Shown here: in pieces, positions 15,853 through 24,339 of the stretch
Position numbering within the stretch: position 1 is the first letter of the stretch
Layout: each line of letters begins with the position of its first letter
DNA from: Deinococcus sp. Arct2-2
Lineage (GTDB): Bacteria; Deinococcota; Deinococci; Deinococcales; Deinococcaceae
Length of the DNA stretch: 41,834 nt
Assembly (NCBI RefSeq): GCF_004801315.1
Contig: NZ_SSNW01000054.1
Span: 1-41,834 of the forward strand
Reading direction: 5' to 3'
Notes under the pieces: generated by a model
Seen by the model: the letters and a program-made list of their open reading frames with translations, nothing else
Databases searched by the model: none
Told to the model about the DNA's origin: nothing
Position numbers and translations under genes: made by a program

Positions 15853-17577
15853 GGCTCTCCCGCAAGTTGCGTGCACCGGGGCCGGTCGCGCATTAGGCCA
15901 ACAGAATTCGCGCACGGAGTAGATCGAATTTTGCCCGTCCATACATCTGTCTTTTCAGCAGCTTGACCCGTGTGACTTGGCCCTCCACCTGACCATTGCT
16001 CCAAGGGGAAGTCATCGCGCCCAAGACCGCTGCGGCATCCTTGTGGATGCCGCTGGCAAAGCGCTGCAATTCCACGACCGTGGAAGTCGACGCCTGATCC
16101 AGCCAAGCTGTGAGCTGTGCAGCCGCGTCTGTTGGCTGCGTCCTCAACAGCTGGGCGAACTCTTGAATGAGCCGGTACACCTCCCCACTCGCTTCCACCG
16201 ATGCATGAAGCAAGCCAAGCCCCTCTCGCGCCGTCCGGCTCAGTTTTTCAGGAATTTGGATGAACCACCACGCGCCCCGTTTGGCGGAGAATTTTTTGCT
16301 TGGCTGCAAATTTGTTTCCCCAGCGGCCCGCTGGTGATCCGCGGCAGCCGGGGGGAGGTGACCCTGCCGGAGCCATTCGAGCAGTTCGTAGACATTGCTC
16401 CGCCGCCCAGGGTAGCCCTGGGCCACCAGTTCATCGTAGATCTGCTGACCCGTCACCTCGGGCGAATTCATTCGCTCCAGGACGAATCCCACGAAGGGCG
16501 TCAGTGCGCCGACACGGGTCGCGCGTTCTGGGAAATGACCCTGTTTGAACCAGTCTTGCAACGTACTGCGGCCCACTCCTGTGAGCCGGGCTGTCGCAGC
16601 GACCGTGTAGCCCTGAGCGTGCAGCTCAGCTGCACGCTCATACAGCGCTCGCCGATTCGCGCGACGCTTCACGGCCCGCGAGACTCGGGCCGCACTGGTG
16701 GTGGGCTGTGCATCTTGTTGGAAGGGACGGGCCACAGGCGCTGCGAGCGGGACGGGGGGTGGCGTTTTAGGCTGCACGAGGTGTGGCCGCATGCGTTTGA
16801 GCCACTGTTCTGCCACGTCCCGAAGATTTTTGACGAGGTGAAAGCGATCGGCAATCTGTTGGGCCTCGGGCGCACCGATCGCCGCCCCGCGTGCGTAGTC
16901 ACCGTATCCGTCGCGACTGATGATCTCGATCCCAGGGTGTCCTTTCAGCCACTCAGCGAGTGTGTTTGCTTGACGGTCAGGGAGGACATCCACCACCTGA
17001 TGTCGCTCCAGATCAATGAGAATGGTGCCGTAGGTGCGGCCACGCCGGAAGCAGAAATCGTCCACGCCGAGCACTCGAGGGCAGGGCGGCTCGGGTATCC
17101 CCTGGCTGCGGATCAGGCGCAGCAGCGTGTCGGGGCTGGTGGTGGACTGCAGCTGGCCCAACAGCCGGTGCCCGGCTTCCCCACCCAACGCCAGGCCGAC
17201 CGCCCGTTGCAGCCCAGCTAAGCGAGTCGTGCGCTGGACGCGGGCGTCCAGCCACTCTGGCCAGGTCTCGGCAAAGGTGGCCCGTGGGCAACTCGCATTG
17301 ACACAGCGAAAACGCCGAACTTGCAGTTCGAGGATCACACTACGGTCGCCGAGGGCCGTGTCCCGTGGTGTCCGGAGGTATCGGCTATGCAGCCGTTGAC
17401 TGACTTGCCCGCACTGCGGGCAAGGACAAGCCTGCCGTTGATCCTGCAAGTGCAGGATCAGGTGATCCGGAGACTCCAACACATCAACAACCCTGAGGGA
17501 GGGCGGAAGCAGGGCGAGTTCCATAGCCCAGTATTCGCGCTTTTACAGCCCCGGTGCACGCGGCTTGCGGGAGAGCC
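15853..17577 (-). mobile_element. Complete ISL3-family insertion sequence (1725 bp)
   Basis: The ends are 30-bp terminal inverted repeats beginning GGCTCTCCCGCAAG (15853-15882) and its complement (17548-17577), identical at 28 of 30 positions. A 7-bp CGAATTC flanks it on both sides (15846-15852 and 17578-17584), close to the 8-bp duplication usual for ISL3. Removing the element and one repeat copy rejoins the IS6 transposase in frame across the junction (INFSSEF then AQNLRHREPRR). This proves where it inserted. The transposase is intact, so the element may still move. Confidence 0.9.
15893..17524 (-). CDS. ISL3-family transposase (intact)
   Basis: The 543-aa protein has an N-terminal zinc-finger-like region (CPCPQCGQVSQRLHSRYL, about residues 34-51, and a second Cys pair near residues 75-81). 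It has the DDE core starting VLGVDDFCFRRGRTYGTIL and continuing with RDGYGDYARG. A helix-turn-helix lies near residues 300-330 (GYTVAATARLTGVGRSTLQD). The typical C terminus is WSNGQVEGQVTRVKLLKRQ then MYGRAKFDLLRARIL. It cuts and pastes the element bounded by the 30-bp repeats. Length is within the family range and there is no frameshift. Confidence 0.93.
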   Translation of the reverse strand: MELALLPPSLRVVDVLESPDHLILHLQDQRQACPCPQCGQVSQRLHSRYLRTPRDTALGDRSVILELQVRRFRCVNASCPRATFAETWPEWLDARVQRTTRLAGLQRAVGLALGGEAGHRLLGQLQSTTSPDTLLRLIRSQGIPEPPCPRVLGVDDFCFRRGRTYGTILIDLERHQVVDVLPDRQANTLAEWLKGHPGIEIISRDGYGDYARGAAIGAPEAQQIADRFHLVKNLRDVAEQWLKRMRPHLVQPKTPPPVPLAAPVARPFQQDAQPTTSAARVSRAVKRRANRRALYERAAELHAQGYTVAATARLTGVGRSTLQDWFKQGHFPERATRVGALTPFVGFVLERMNSPEVTGQQIYDELVAQGYPGRRSNVYELLEWLRQGHLPPAAADHQRAAGETNLQPSKKFSAKRGAWWFIQIPEKLSRTAREGLGLLHASVEASGEVYRLIQEFAQLLRTQPTDAAAQLTAWLDQASTSTVVELQRFASGIHKDAAAVLGAMTSPWSNGQVEGQVTRVKLLKRQMYGRAKFDLLRARILLA

Positions 17578-17762
17578 CGAATTCGCTGCTGAAATTGATG
17601 CACCAAGTGCGGATGGATTCGCGAGACACCTCAAGGCCTCGATCGAACAGCAGTTCCAAGGCTTCTCGGTAGCTCAGTGCAGAGCGGTGGTAGAGCAGGG
17701 GCAGCATGGCCGATGACCGACATCGGGAATCGGTAGCCGGGCAGCTTCTGGTCGGTCAGCAC
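17578..17762 (-). pseudogene. IS6-family transposase, N-terminal part (frameshifted)
   Basis: From a GTG at 17760-17762 the minus strand reads LTDQKLPGYRFPMSVIGHA. After a frame change near 17702 it continues LYHRSALSYREALELLFDRG, then EVSRESIRTWCINFSSEF. This is the N-terminal helix-turn-helix region of an IS6-type transposase. It stops at the ISL3 insertion point and continues at 15852. Confidence 0.82.
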
Positions 17763-17803
17763 AGTCTCACCTTACGCCAACAACCTTCCAGACCCGCCAG
17801 AAC

Positions 17804-18189
17804 TAGCGATACCTTTGCGGGAAAATATAGGGCGAAGGGGGTAGATCTGTCCCCATTTGTCTCGGTGTCGCTAGCGATACCTTTGCGGGATATTTGTAGA
17901 ATATTTGAAAAAGGTCGTTCTAATGCAGCAATATCCGTATCTGCCCACTAGCGATACCTTTGCGGGGTTTAGGGCCAAACTAGCGATACCTTTACGGGAT
18001 TCAGGTTTTCGGCCACTAGCGATACCTTTGCGGGATCTAGAGGTTAAGGTCGTGCCAGACAACGATTTAGGCATTTCCTCCCAGAAACTGCCCAATGGCC
18101 CCCACTAGCGATACCTTTGTGGGGTTTGCCCTCGAAACTAGCGACACCTTTGCGGGATTTAGGGTCAAATTAGCGATACTTTTGCGGGG
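17804..18189 (+). repeat. Iteron cluster B upstream of repA (eight direct copies)
   Basis: Eight direct copies of tagcgatacctttgcggga start at 17804, 17872, 17949, 17981, 18017, 18106, 18139 and 18171. Most have no or one change. Four intervals are 32-36 bp, about three helical turns, and within these a second shared block (tttagggycaaa) follows the iteron. This fits initiator binding sites of an iteron-controlled plasmid origin. The first iteron is only about 19 bp from the inferred IS6 end. Confidence 0.88.
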
Positions 18190-18230
18190 AAAAACGGAAA
18201 TATACTGTGTAGGACGCAGAACGATGACGC

Positions 18231-18281
18231 CCTTGTTGTTGTTCTTTTGTATCTTTACCTCAGTTAAAACAACAACAGGAG
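18231..18281 (+). promoter_or_regulatory. repA leader with inverted repeat and ribosome site
   Basis: GTTGTTGTT (about 18234-18242) and AACAACAAC (about 18268-18276) form a 9-bp inverted repeat around an AT-rich loop. Directly after it is CAGGAG (18276-18281), a strong ribosome site 6 nt before the GTG at 18288. Folding would hide the ribosome site, so this could damp initiator translation or be a second RepA site. Confidence 0.5.
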
Positions 18282-18287
18282 CAGACA

Positions 18288-19694
18288 GTGGCGAAGAAGT
18301 CCAAACCCCAAAATATTCATGATGAACTTAACTTCGCCCGGTTCGGCGTGATCAGCATGCATTCCCGGATCGACCAGAACATCACCAGTTGGAATAGCTA
18401 GTTTACGGTGAATACCCGTACCTTCCGAATAGAGGCCATTACCCCTCAGGGCCGCCCACACGGGATTGATACTGACACGCTGGTGGCACTTGAAACCTTG
18501 TTCGTGGCGCATGGGTGTCCGGAAGACAACTGGGTTCATACCACTGCTTACGCAGTGCGGGAACTGATGGGCCTGTCCAACAACGGCGAGAATTATCACC
18601 GACTTCGCCAGAGCATCCGGCGACTGTATTTTACCAGTGTCATCGTGGGCCGCAAAACGGCCCTGACAGGCAGCCAGCGGGTGGGATGGGACAATGTGGG
18701 GGTTCGCTTCTTCGAAGGCCTGCGTTACCGCGACAGTGAGGATGACGGAGAACTGAGTACCCTCGACAGTGAGGCCACCCTCAGTATTCGTTTGGGAGAA
18801 CAACTGGCTTCCAGCATCCGGGCCGGCATTTCTCAGGTGCTTGACGGTCACTTGCTTCACCAATTAGAGCAGCCACCTGCACGCGCGCTCTACCGCACGC
18901 TACAGGCCCACCGCCGACAAGATGACGGCACCCTGCTCACTGAACTCCGGGTGCCTCTGTCACAGTGGAGACAGGCCACGGGCTTGACCACCGACCGCAG
19001 CGATCTCGTTCGGCGGGCGTTAGAGGCGGCACATGAAGAGTTGCGGGCCAACAACTACTTGGAGCACGCGTCAATTGAGGGTCGGGGCAAAACTGCGGTG
19101 GCCTGTTATGTTTTCGCTGACGTGGCTGCAGCCGATCCAGCGTTGGTGGTGATGCTGCGCCAAGCAGGCGTGACGGTGGCCCGTGCGGCCTCGCTCGCGG
19201 GAAGGCATCCCGACCGGGTGGAAGAAGCCCTGCGGTTCTTGGAGCACCGCCGCCAAACAACCAGCGGATCCGTTCGCAATCCAGGGGGCTTGGTAGCCGA
19301 TTTCTTGGAAAATCCGTCTAAGTACGACCTTCCCCCAGATTTTGTCACTCCAGAAGTCCGGCAAGGTCAGCGGAAAGTGCAGGCTCAACAACAGCGGGCT
19401 CAAGCAGAACAAGAAGCCCATTTCAAAACAGAGGCTGAATTTGTGGAGTTGAACGCAGCGCCGCCAGAAGTTCAGTGGGCGGCCCAGCGCGCCACCCTGC
19501 AGCTGATCCTCAAGCGGCGTCTCAACGCTGATCAGTGGGCACAGCTGGAAGCGTTGGCGCTTCGGGGCGAGATTCAGGCGGCGGAACTGACGCGCGTGCT
19601 GGTGACTGCCACCGCCACGTCTTCTTTGGGCCAACAGGTCGACCAGCTTAGGGGACAGTTGCGCTCACTTGACAGCACGCCACGCCACGGGTGA
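18288..19694 (+). CDS. RepA-like plasmid replication initiator, interrupted by an in-frame amber codon
   Basis: The natural start is the GTG at 18288, 6 nt after CAGGAG. It reads MAKKSKPQNIHDELNFARFG and continues to a TAG at 18399-18401 (codon 38). The same frame then runs without a stop for about 430 codons to 19694. Sequence before and after the TAG reads as one protein (NITSWNS, stop, FTVNTRTFRIEAITPQGRPH), with the TAG sitting where a Gln codon would fit. The body has the winged-helix features of replication initiator protein A, with a helical Gln/Ala-rich C terminus. An internal GTG at 18408 has no ribosome site. Eight iterons lie just upstream. The gene may be inactive, read through or translated from inside. 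Confidence 0.85.
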
Positions 19695-20496
19695 GTGCGG
19701 CAGGCCGGAACACTGCGACGCAGCCTGACCCGGTCAGTGTTCCAGCCTACTGGAGAGAGGCAGTGAGAGGGGACGCTTTGAGGCAACCGGGTTCAACTCT
19801 GTTCTCCAGAGGAACCTTTGCCGAACAACAGCATCCAGCACGGCGAAATCACACTGGGAGCAATCCGACTGAAATGGCTGTGACAGTGTACTGCGCCCCG
19901 ACCCGCGCACATTGCCCGCACTTCTAAAGGTCACCAGACAGACGGCAGGTAGGGCGGCGGCCTGGGAATGCAGACGCTCCTGACCTCTCAAGTGGTGTGC
20001 AGCATTTTGCTGGGCTGCAGCCCGTTGAGCCTGCCCATGACGCGTGAAAGGGTGCCGTTGCCTGCAGGCGCGGCGGCGATGGAACCGTACCCCGGACCGC
20101 CTGACGGTTTCTCAGCCGCTGCTGACCCGCTGCTAGGCAGGCTGTTACCGCGGCTGGCCGGGACGGCGTCACGGGCATGTGTACGGTGCAGACCGGCACC
20201 TGCTGGCCGTTGACATGCTCGCGTCACAGGCGCACAGCTTCAGTCTCCAGAGCGGTGGGCGTGTGCGGCTTAACAGTGAGCAAAGAACGTTGCCGCTGCC
20301 CGGGTCCGGTGGGGGAGCGCCCTCTACCGACCCTAACGGGAACGCTTACAGAAACGAACAGAGGGGAGTGCACCGTCTGCTGGCGCAACGCCTGGACGAC
20401 CCTCCTGCGCCTCAGTCCAGCGTCCTGCCCGTTCCGGCCTTCAAGTGGCCCGCCTGTCTTCCGTTCAGGGGGTAACTACCCCGTCGGGGTCTCGTC
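19695..20496 (+). other. Long stretch without a supportable gene
   Basis: No ORF here stands out. On the plus strand two short frames join near 20180: one reads MQTLLTSQVVCSILLGC with a lipobox-like end, the next YGADRHLLAVDMLASQAHSF. Together they could be a decayed secreted protein, but neither has a ribosome site and competing frames are equally open. No RNA gene is seen. Confidence 0.3.
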
Positions 20497-21054
20497 TCAG
20501 CTTATTCTTCTCAAATTGCATTCCAGTGTGGTGGCGTCGCCTGCATCGATGCTGTAGGCCCGTCCAGCCAACCTGCCATGCTCCCAGCCCACCACCACCA
20601 GGACATGAAAATCATCAAAAAGGCCCTGCGAAGCGCCCAGGTGCAGCCAGGTCAAATCGTCCCGCACATCGGGCAGCAAGCTGTCGGGATAGGCGATCCA
20701 GTTGCCCCGCCAGTCCACTTGCCCGCTGTGGACTGCGGCGACACAGTCGCTCCAGCCCAACACGTACCGCTCGTCCACGGTTAACACCGACTTCTCTGCG
20801 TCGGCGTACCACCACGGAAACCCTGGGGGACTTGCCAGCAAGATCTCCAGAACGCCTTCGCCTTCCTTCATGGAGCCGAACAGCAGTCCACCGCGCATCC
20901 GTCCAGGGGCACACAGCTGCTGCCGCAATTGGTGGCGCGCGCCTGATGCAAACTGCAGCTGCTCCGGGAGTGTCAAGTCTTCATTGATTCGTGGGCGGCG
21001 GTCTGGCGACACACCTAAAAACCGTTGTCGGGCACGCATAAGTGATCTTACCAC
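20497..21054 (-). CDS. Unknown protein resembling a degenerate JAB/MPN domain; cassette copy 2
   Basis: The 185-aa protein is a paralogue of the one at 14081-14650. The shared blocks are RARQRFLG (7-14), GGLLFGS (55-61), VDERYVLGWSD (93-103), VDWRGNW (113-119) and a final strand GRLAGRAYS. In a true JAB/MPN metalloprotease the position after VDW.G would read W-H-x-H-P, but here it is NWIAYP, so metal binding is unlikely. The start is a GTG at 21054 or the ATG of MRARQRFLG, 15 nt further in. It is divergent from an XRE regulator with a 57-bp gap that holds an 11-bp palindrome. Confidence 0.65.
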   Translation of the reverse strand: MVRSLMRARQRFLGVSPDRRPRINEDLTLPEQLQFASGARHQLRQQLCAPGRMRGGLLFGSMKEGEGVLEILLASPPGFPWWYADAEKSVLTVDERYVLGWSDCVAAVHSGQVDWRGNWIAYPDSLLPDVRDDLTWLHLGASQGLFDDFHVLVVVGWEHGRLAGRAYSIDAGDATTLECNLRRIS

Positions 21055-21059
21055 AGATA

Positions 21060-21070
21060 GTGTTCAACAC
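21060..21070 (+). promoter_or_regulatory. Short palindrome between the divergent cassette genes
   Basis: GTGTTCAACAC is symmetrical about its central base with 5-bp arms. It lies in the 57-bp gap between the 185-aa gene and the XRE gene, where an autoregulatory operator would be expected. Its sequence differs from the 24-bp operator of the other cassette. Confidence 0.4.
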
Positions 21071-21111
21071 GATGTGCGGTAGACTTCTGGTTTGGGTCTC
21101 CGCTCATAGTT

Positions 21112-21348
21112 GTGGCAGTGTCCCTTGCCCCCCGCCGTGCCCGAGAACGTTTTGCTGCCGCCCTCCTGCGTCTCCGTCAGGAGCGGGGCTGGTCACAAGA
21201 AGAACTGGCCGCACAGGCCAAGCTGCACCGTAACTATGTGGGTTCGATTGAACGCGCAGAGCGCAACATTGGCGTCGACAACATGGAAAAGATTGCCGAG
21301 GCCTTGGGCGTTTCGCTGAGTGACATGCTGGGCGGCGAGGGAGACTAG
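21112..21348 (+). CDS. XRE-family helix-turn-helix regulator
   Basis: The 78-aa protein is a complete XRE domain: RLRQERGWSQEELAAQAKLH, then YVGSIERAERNIGVDNMEKI, then AEALGVSLSDML. The start is GTG 21112 or GTG 21118; a CATAGT -10-like box is 7 nt before the second. It is much closer to the classical XRE consensus than the 80-aa regulator of cassette 1. It probably represses itself and the divergent 185-aa gene. The stop codon lies inside a strong stem-loop. Confidence 0.85.
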   Translation: MAVSLAPRRARERFAAALLRLRQERGWSQEELAAQAKLHRNYVGSIERAERNIGVDNMEKIAEALGVSLSDMLGGEGD

Positions 21349-21375
21349 GCCGGCCTTGGCCAGATCTCCCTCGCC
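21334..21375 (+). terminator. Strong stem-loop overlapping the end of the XRE gene
   Basis: GGCGAGGGAGA (21334-21344) pairs perfectly with TCTCCCTCGCC (21365-21375), with a GGCC-rich loop that can fold further. The stop codon of the XRE gene is inside it. No T-run follows, but the 11-bp stem would halt transcription. Confidence 0.65.
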
Positions 21376-21470
21376 TAGGGGCCACCTCACCGGAATGCTC
21401 CGGGGAAGCCTGCCTCTATGCATTTGCAACCTGAAAGGCTCTAAGAGGAATACTAATCATGGACTCTGTA

Positions 21471-21996
<526 letters not shown>

Positions 21997-22144
21997 ATGC
22001 TTGTCATGGAACCGACCAAGGGACGACCGCTGAAATGGCAAAACATCAACTGGACTGCCGCCGATGGGGAAGTACGGCGACTTCAGGAAAGAATCTTCCG
22101 TGCCGCCCAGCAGGGAGAACATGCGAAGGTCAAAAACCTTCAAA

Positions 22145-22463
22145 CAACAGTTTCCACAAGATTGGGCAAGATGTCTGGGCGGGCAAAAGAGCCGGGTCGG
22201 CGCCTGAAAACTGCGGTCAGCACGTCAAAAATGGGTAATCCTGAAAAACGCGCTGTGAGCGCGTTTGAACGCCACCAGTTCGTTATCACCACGCGACGGA
22301 TACGCTGCGTTCCCCTTCAGGTTTCCACTGCTCTCTATTCCCCTGACTGCGACCCGTGTCCAGCACAGTCAATATGAAATTTGTTGTGCTGACCGTGCTT
22401 TTTTCCGTTTTGATCCTGAAATGAGCGTCCTACACGACGCATTTTCTTGACTGAAAACTCTTG
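22145..22463 (+). mobile_element. 319-bp MITE-like insertion in the reverse-transcriptase gene
   Basis: The segment is flanked by a 6-bp direct repeat TTCAAA (22139-22144 and 22464-22469). Its ends are imperfect inverted repeats, CAACAGTTTCCACAAGA on the left and CAAGAGTTTTCAGTCAAGA read inward from the right. It encodes nothing recognisable. Removing it and one repeat copy restores the reading frame AAC CTT CAA AAG CTC TTC of the RT gene. It is probably mobilised by a transposase elsewhere. Confidence 0.62.
22246..22266 (+). repeat. Hairpin inside the MITE-like insertion
   Basis: AAACGCGC (22246-22253) and GCGCGTTT (22259-22266) form a perfect 8-bp stem with a 5-nt loop TGTGA. It could act as a terminator or as a structural part of the element. 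Confidence 0.45.
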
Positions 22464-23144
22464 TTCAAAAGCTCTTCGTTCGCTCCACTGCTGCGAAGAT
22501 GCTGGCTACCCGTAAGGCGACCCAGCAGAATCAAGGCAAGCACACTCTGGGGTGGACGGCGGCGGCGTAGACACGCTGGAAGCCCGTGCACAACTCCTTC
22601 AGGAAGGTCTGACCCTAAAGGGCTACCGACCCCTGCCCGTCCGAAGGGTCCACATTCCGAAGGCGAACGGGAAAACCCGTCCGCTGGGGATTCCAACCAT
22701 CAAGGACAGGGTGATGCAGGCCACCTTTGAAACTCGCCCTTGAGCCGGAATGGGAATCTCGTTTTGAGGCCAACTCTTACGGATTCAGACTGGGATGAAG
22801 CACGATGGACGCAATCACAGCCATTCATACCACCATGAACCAGAAAGGCAGTAGTCGATGGGTATTGGATGCCGACATCAGCGGGTGTTTTGACACCATC
22901 AGTCGTGACACGTTGCTCAGCAGGCTCCCTGTATTTGCGACCGTGATCCGGCACTGGTTGAAAGCGGGTGTGGTGGAAGTTGGCAGAACGTCGGAAAGCC
23001 CCTCAGGAACGCCACAGGGCGGCATCATCTCGCCGCTCTTGGCGAATATTGCTCTTGATGGTCTGAAACGGCTGTTTGGAGGGGAAAACGCCAGGGAGAA
23101 ACCTGTTTCCCCAGCTTTACGAAAGGGACTTAACCGGGGTCTGA

Positions 23145-24234
23145 TGCCAAACTAAAATGAGTCCAGAACATGCTTGATCCAAGGGAAGAGGGTCAGGGAT
23201 TTGACTTCTTGGGGGACGTGCTGGAGCCGGACACACTCTGCAGCGATCAAGTCTTCGACCTCTTGAAGGGTGTTGAGCGTCTTGTTTGCGATGGGGAGTT
23301 TGAGCTTGGTTACCATCGGTTCAGCCGGGGACAGTTCCGGCGTACACGCCGGAAAGGGCAGGAGGAAGAGATTGGGCGGTACTTGGAGTTGCGGGCTGGT
23401 GTGCCAGCCCGCTTGGTCGAGCAAGAGGATGAGTTGCTGCTGGTGTGGATCGACGGCCCGGCTGAACTCGTCCATCGCAACTTGCATGAGAGGAATACTG
23501 ACACTAAGGAGAATCAGAAAGTCGCTCTGTCCCGTCTGGGGTTCGACACAGATGTAGGTGTAGAGCCATTGATATTGACGGCGCTGAGCACTAACGGGAC
23601 GCTGACCGCGAAGCGCCCACAGGCGCTTCAACACCGGTTTGAGACCGAACCGCCCTGCATCCTGCACCCACAGCCGCACCTGTTTCTCCGGGTACACGGC
23701 GCGGGCCGTGCTCAGCGCCGCGTTGACTTTTTGATCCAGATCGTCTGCTCCTCCGGTGTGGCCGCCTGAACATGAGTCGGACGCGGGACTTGCACGGTGA
23801 ACCCCAGCTTTCTCAAGGAGCCCTAAGCACACACCGACGTCATCTGAACCCCCCAGTGCTCATCCACATAGGCTTGAACTTTCTGGCTCGTCCAGAGTCC
23901 ACCCGCCGCGGGTGGACTCTGGAGCACTTGAACTCACTGCTCCTGTTGCTCCGCGTTCAGGGCCGGGGCAGATTTGTTCCACCGGCGTTGATCCACCACC
24001 GCTGGCCCACCAGCGTTGTAAGCCCGAATCAACGTGCTAATCGTGCTGCGCGAAAAACTCGTGACCTCGTTGAGCTCTGGAATCGTCAGCCCTTTGCTTT
24101 TCAGCCACAAGATCTGCCAGCGGGATCGCTCCACCGCTCGCTCGGACGGGCGATAGGACAACTCCAATTCGTTGGACGTCTGATGCGGAAACAACGAGGC
24201 GGGTCTCATAGTCGGTAGTCATTTTAATCCCGTA
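23145..24234 (-). mobile_element. Decayed IS630-family element, copy 1
   Basis: The right end on the minus strand reads TACGGGATTAAAATGAC and the left end ends in CTAAAATGAGTCC, an imperfect inverted repeat with a shared TAAAATGA core. It carries a broken IS630 transposase and truncates the group II intron RT gene. The right-end sequence is repeated at 41780-41834, where a second copy begins on the other strand. Boundaries are accurate to a few bases only. Confidence 0.7.
23152..24209 (-). pseudogene. IS630-family transposase, broken
   Basis: The N-terminal part (24209-23934) starts MRPASLFPHQTSNELELSYR and contains an HTH (GLTIPELNEVTSFSRSTIST). A TGA interrupts it after AEQQEQ. The same frame continues VQAYVDEHWGVQMTSVCA, meets a TAG, and continues KLGFTVQVPRPTHVQAATPE. 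A frame change then leads to ALSTARAVYPEKQVRLWVQD and LILLLDQAGWH, ending in CTPELSPAEPMVTKLK. These are the DDE blocks of an IS630 transposase. Two stops and one frameshift make it inactive. Confidence 0.85.
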
Positions 24235-24249
24235 TGAGATGTGGTTTAC

Positions 24250-24298
24250 GGTTGCGAGCAGGGATGGTCCGAACTTCGGATCACCCCTGCCCGCAACC
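24250..24298 (-). terminator. Large stem-loop after the last surface-protein gene
   Basis: GGTTGCG (24250-24256) pairs with CGCAACC (24292-24298), and the stem extends inward through GCAGGG/CCCTGC and TCCG/CGGA to a short loop at 24273-24277. It is about 40 nt downstream of the stop of the 962-aa gene, as expected for the end of the surface-protein operon. There is no clear T-run. Confidence 0.5.
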
Positions 24299-24339
24299 TC
24301 TCGTAACGCCTATTTAGGCAATGCAACCGTGTGAATAGG

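Larger units (their letters stand above)
15299..17785 (-). mobile_element. Decayed IS6-family element, itself split by an ISL3 insertion
   Basis: The ends GGTTGTGGCAAG (from 15299) and, on the other strand, GGTTGTTGGCGTAAG (from 17785) are imperfect inverted repeats. Between them lie the N-terminal and C-terminal parts of one IS6-type DDE transposase on the minus strand, separated by the 1725-bp ISL3 element. Flanking octamers (15291-15298 and 17786-17793) do not match, so no target duplication remains. The outer boundaries are approximate. Confidence 0.65.
21997..23149 (+). pseudogene. Group II intron reverse transcriptase/maturase, broken and truncated
   Basis: The N terminus reads PLKWQNINWTAADGEVRRLQ then ERIFRAAQQGEHAKVKNLQ. 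After a 319-bp insertion it resumes KLFVRSTAAKMLATRKATQQ. Following a frame change near 22550 it reads VRRVHIPKANGKTRPLGIPT (RT block 1-2). After another near 22731 it reads LALEPEWESRFEANSYGFRL. A TGA at 22796-22798 replaces the Arg of the usual GFRPGRS. Next come WVLDADISGCFDTIS and GTPQGGIISPLLANIALDGL (blocks 3-4). The YADD catalytic block and the maturase domain are absent, cut off by the IS630 element. Confidence 0.88.

Noticed and set aside
15977..17221. Plus-strand open frame of 414 codons
   Set aside because: It is antisense to the intact ISL3 transposase, which has recognisable domains; the plus frame has none.
15291..17793. Target-site duplication around the IS6-type element
   Set aside because: The flanking octamers do not match, so no duplication can be claimed.
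17804..18189. Regularly spaced direct repeats that might be a CRISPR array
   Set aside because: The units are 19 bp, non-palindromic and unevenly spaced, lie just before a rep gene, and there are no cas genes. They are iterons.
23170..23769. Plus-strand open frame of 199 codons
   Set aside because: It is antisense to the IS630 transposase remnant, whose DDE blocks are clear on the other strand.
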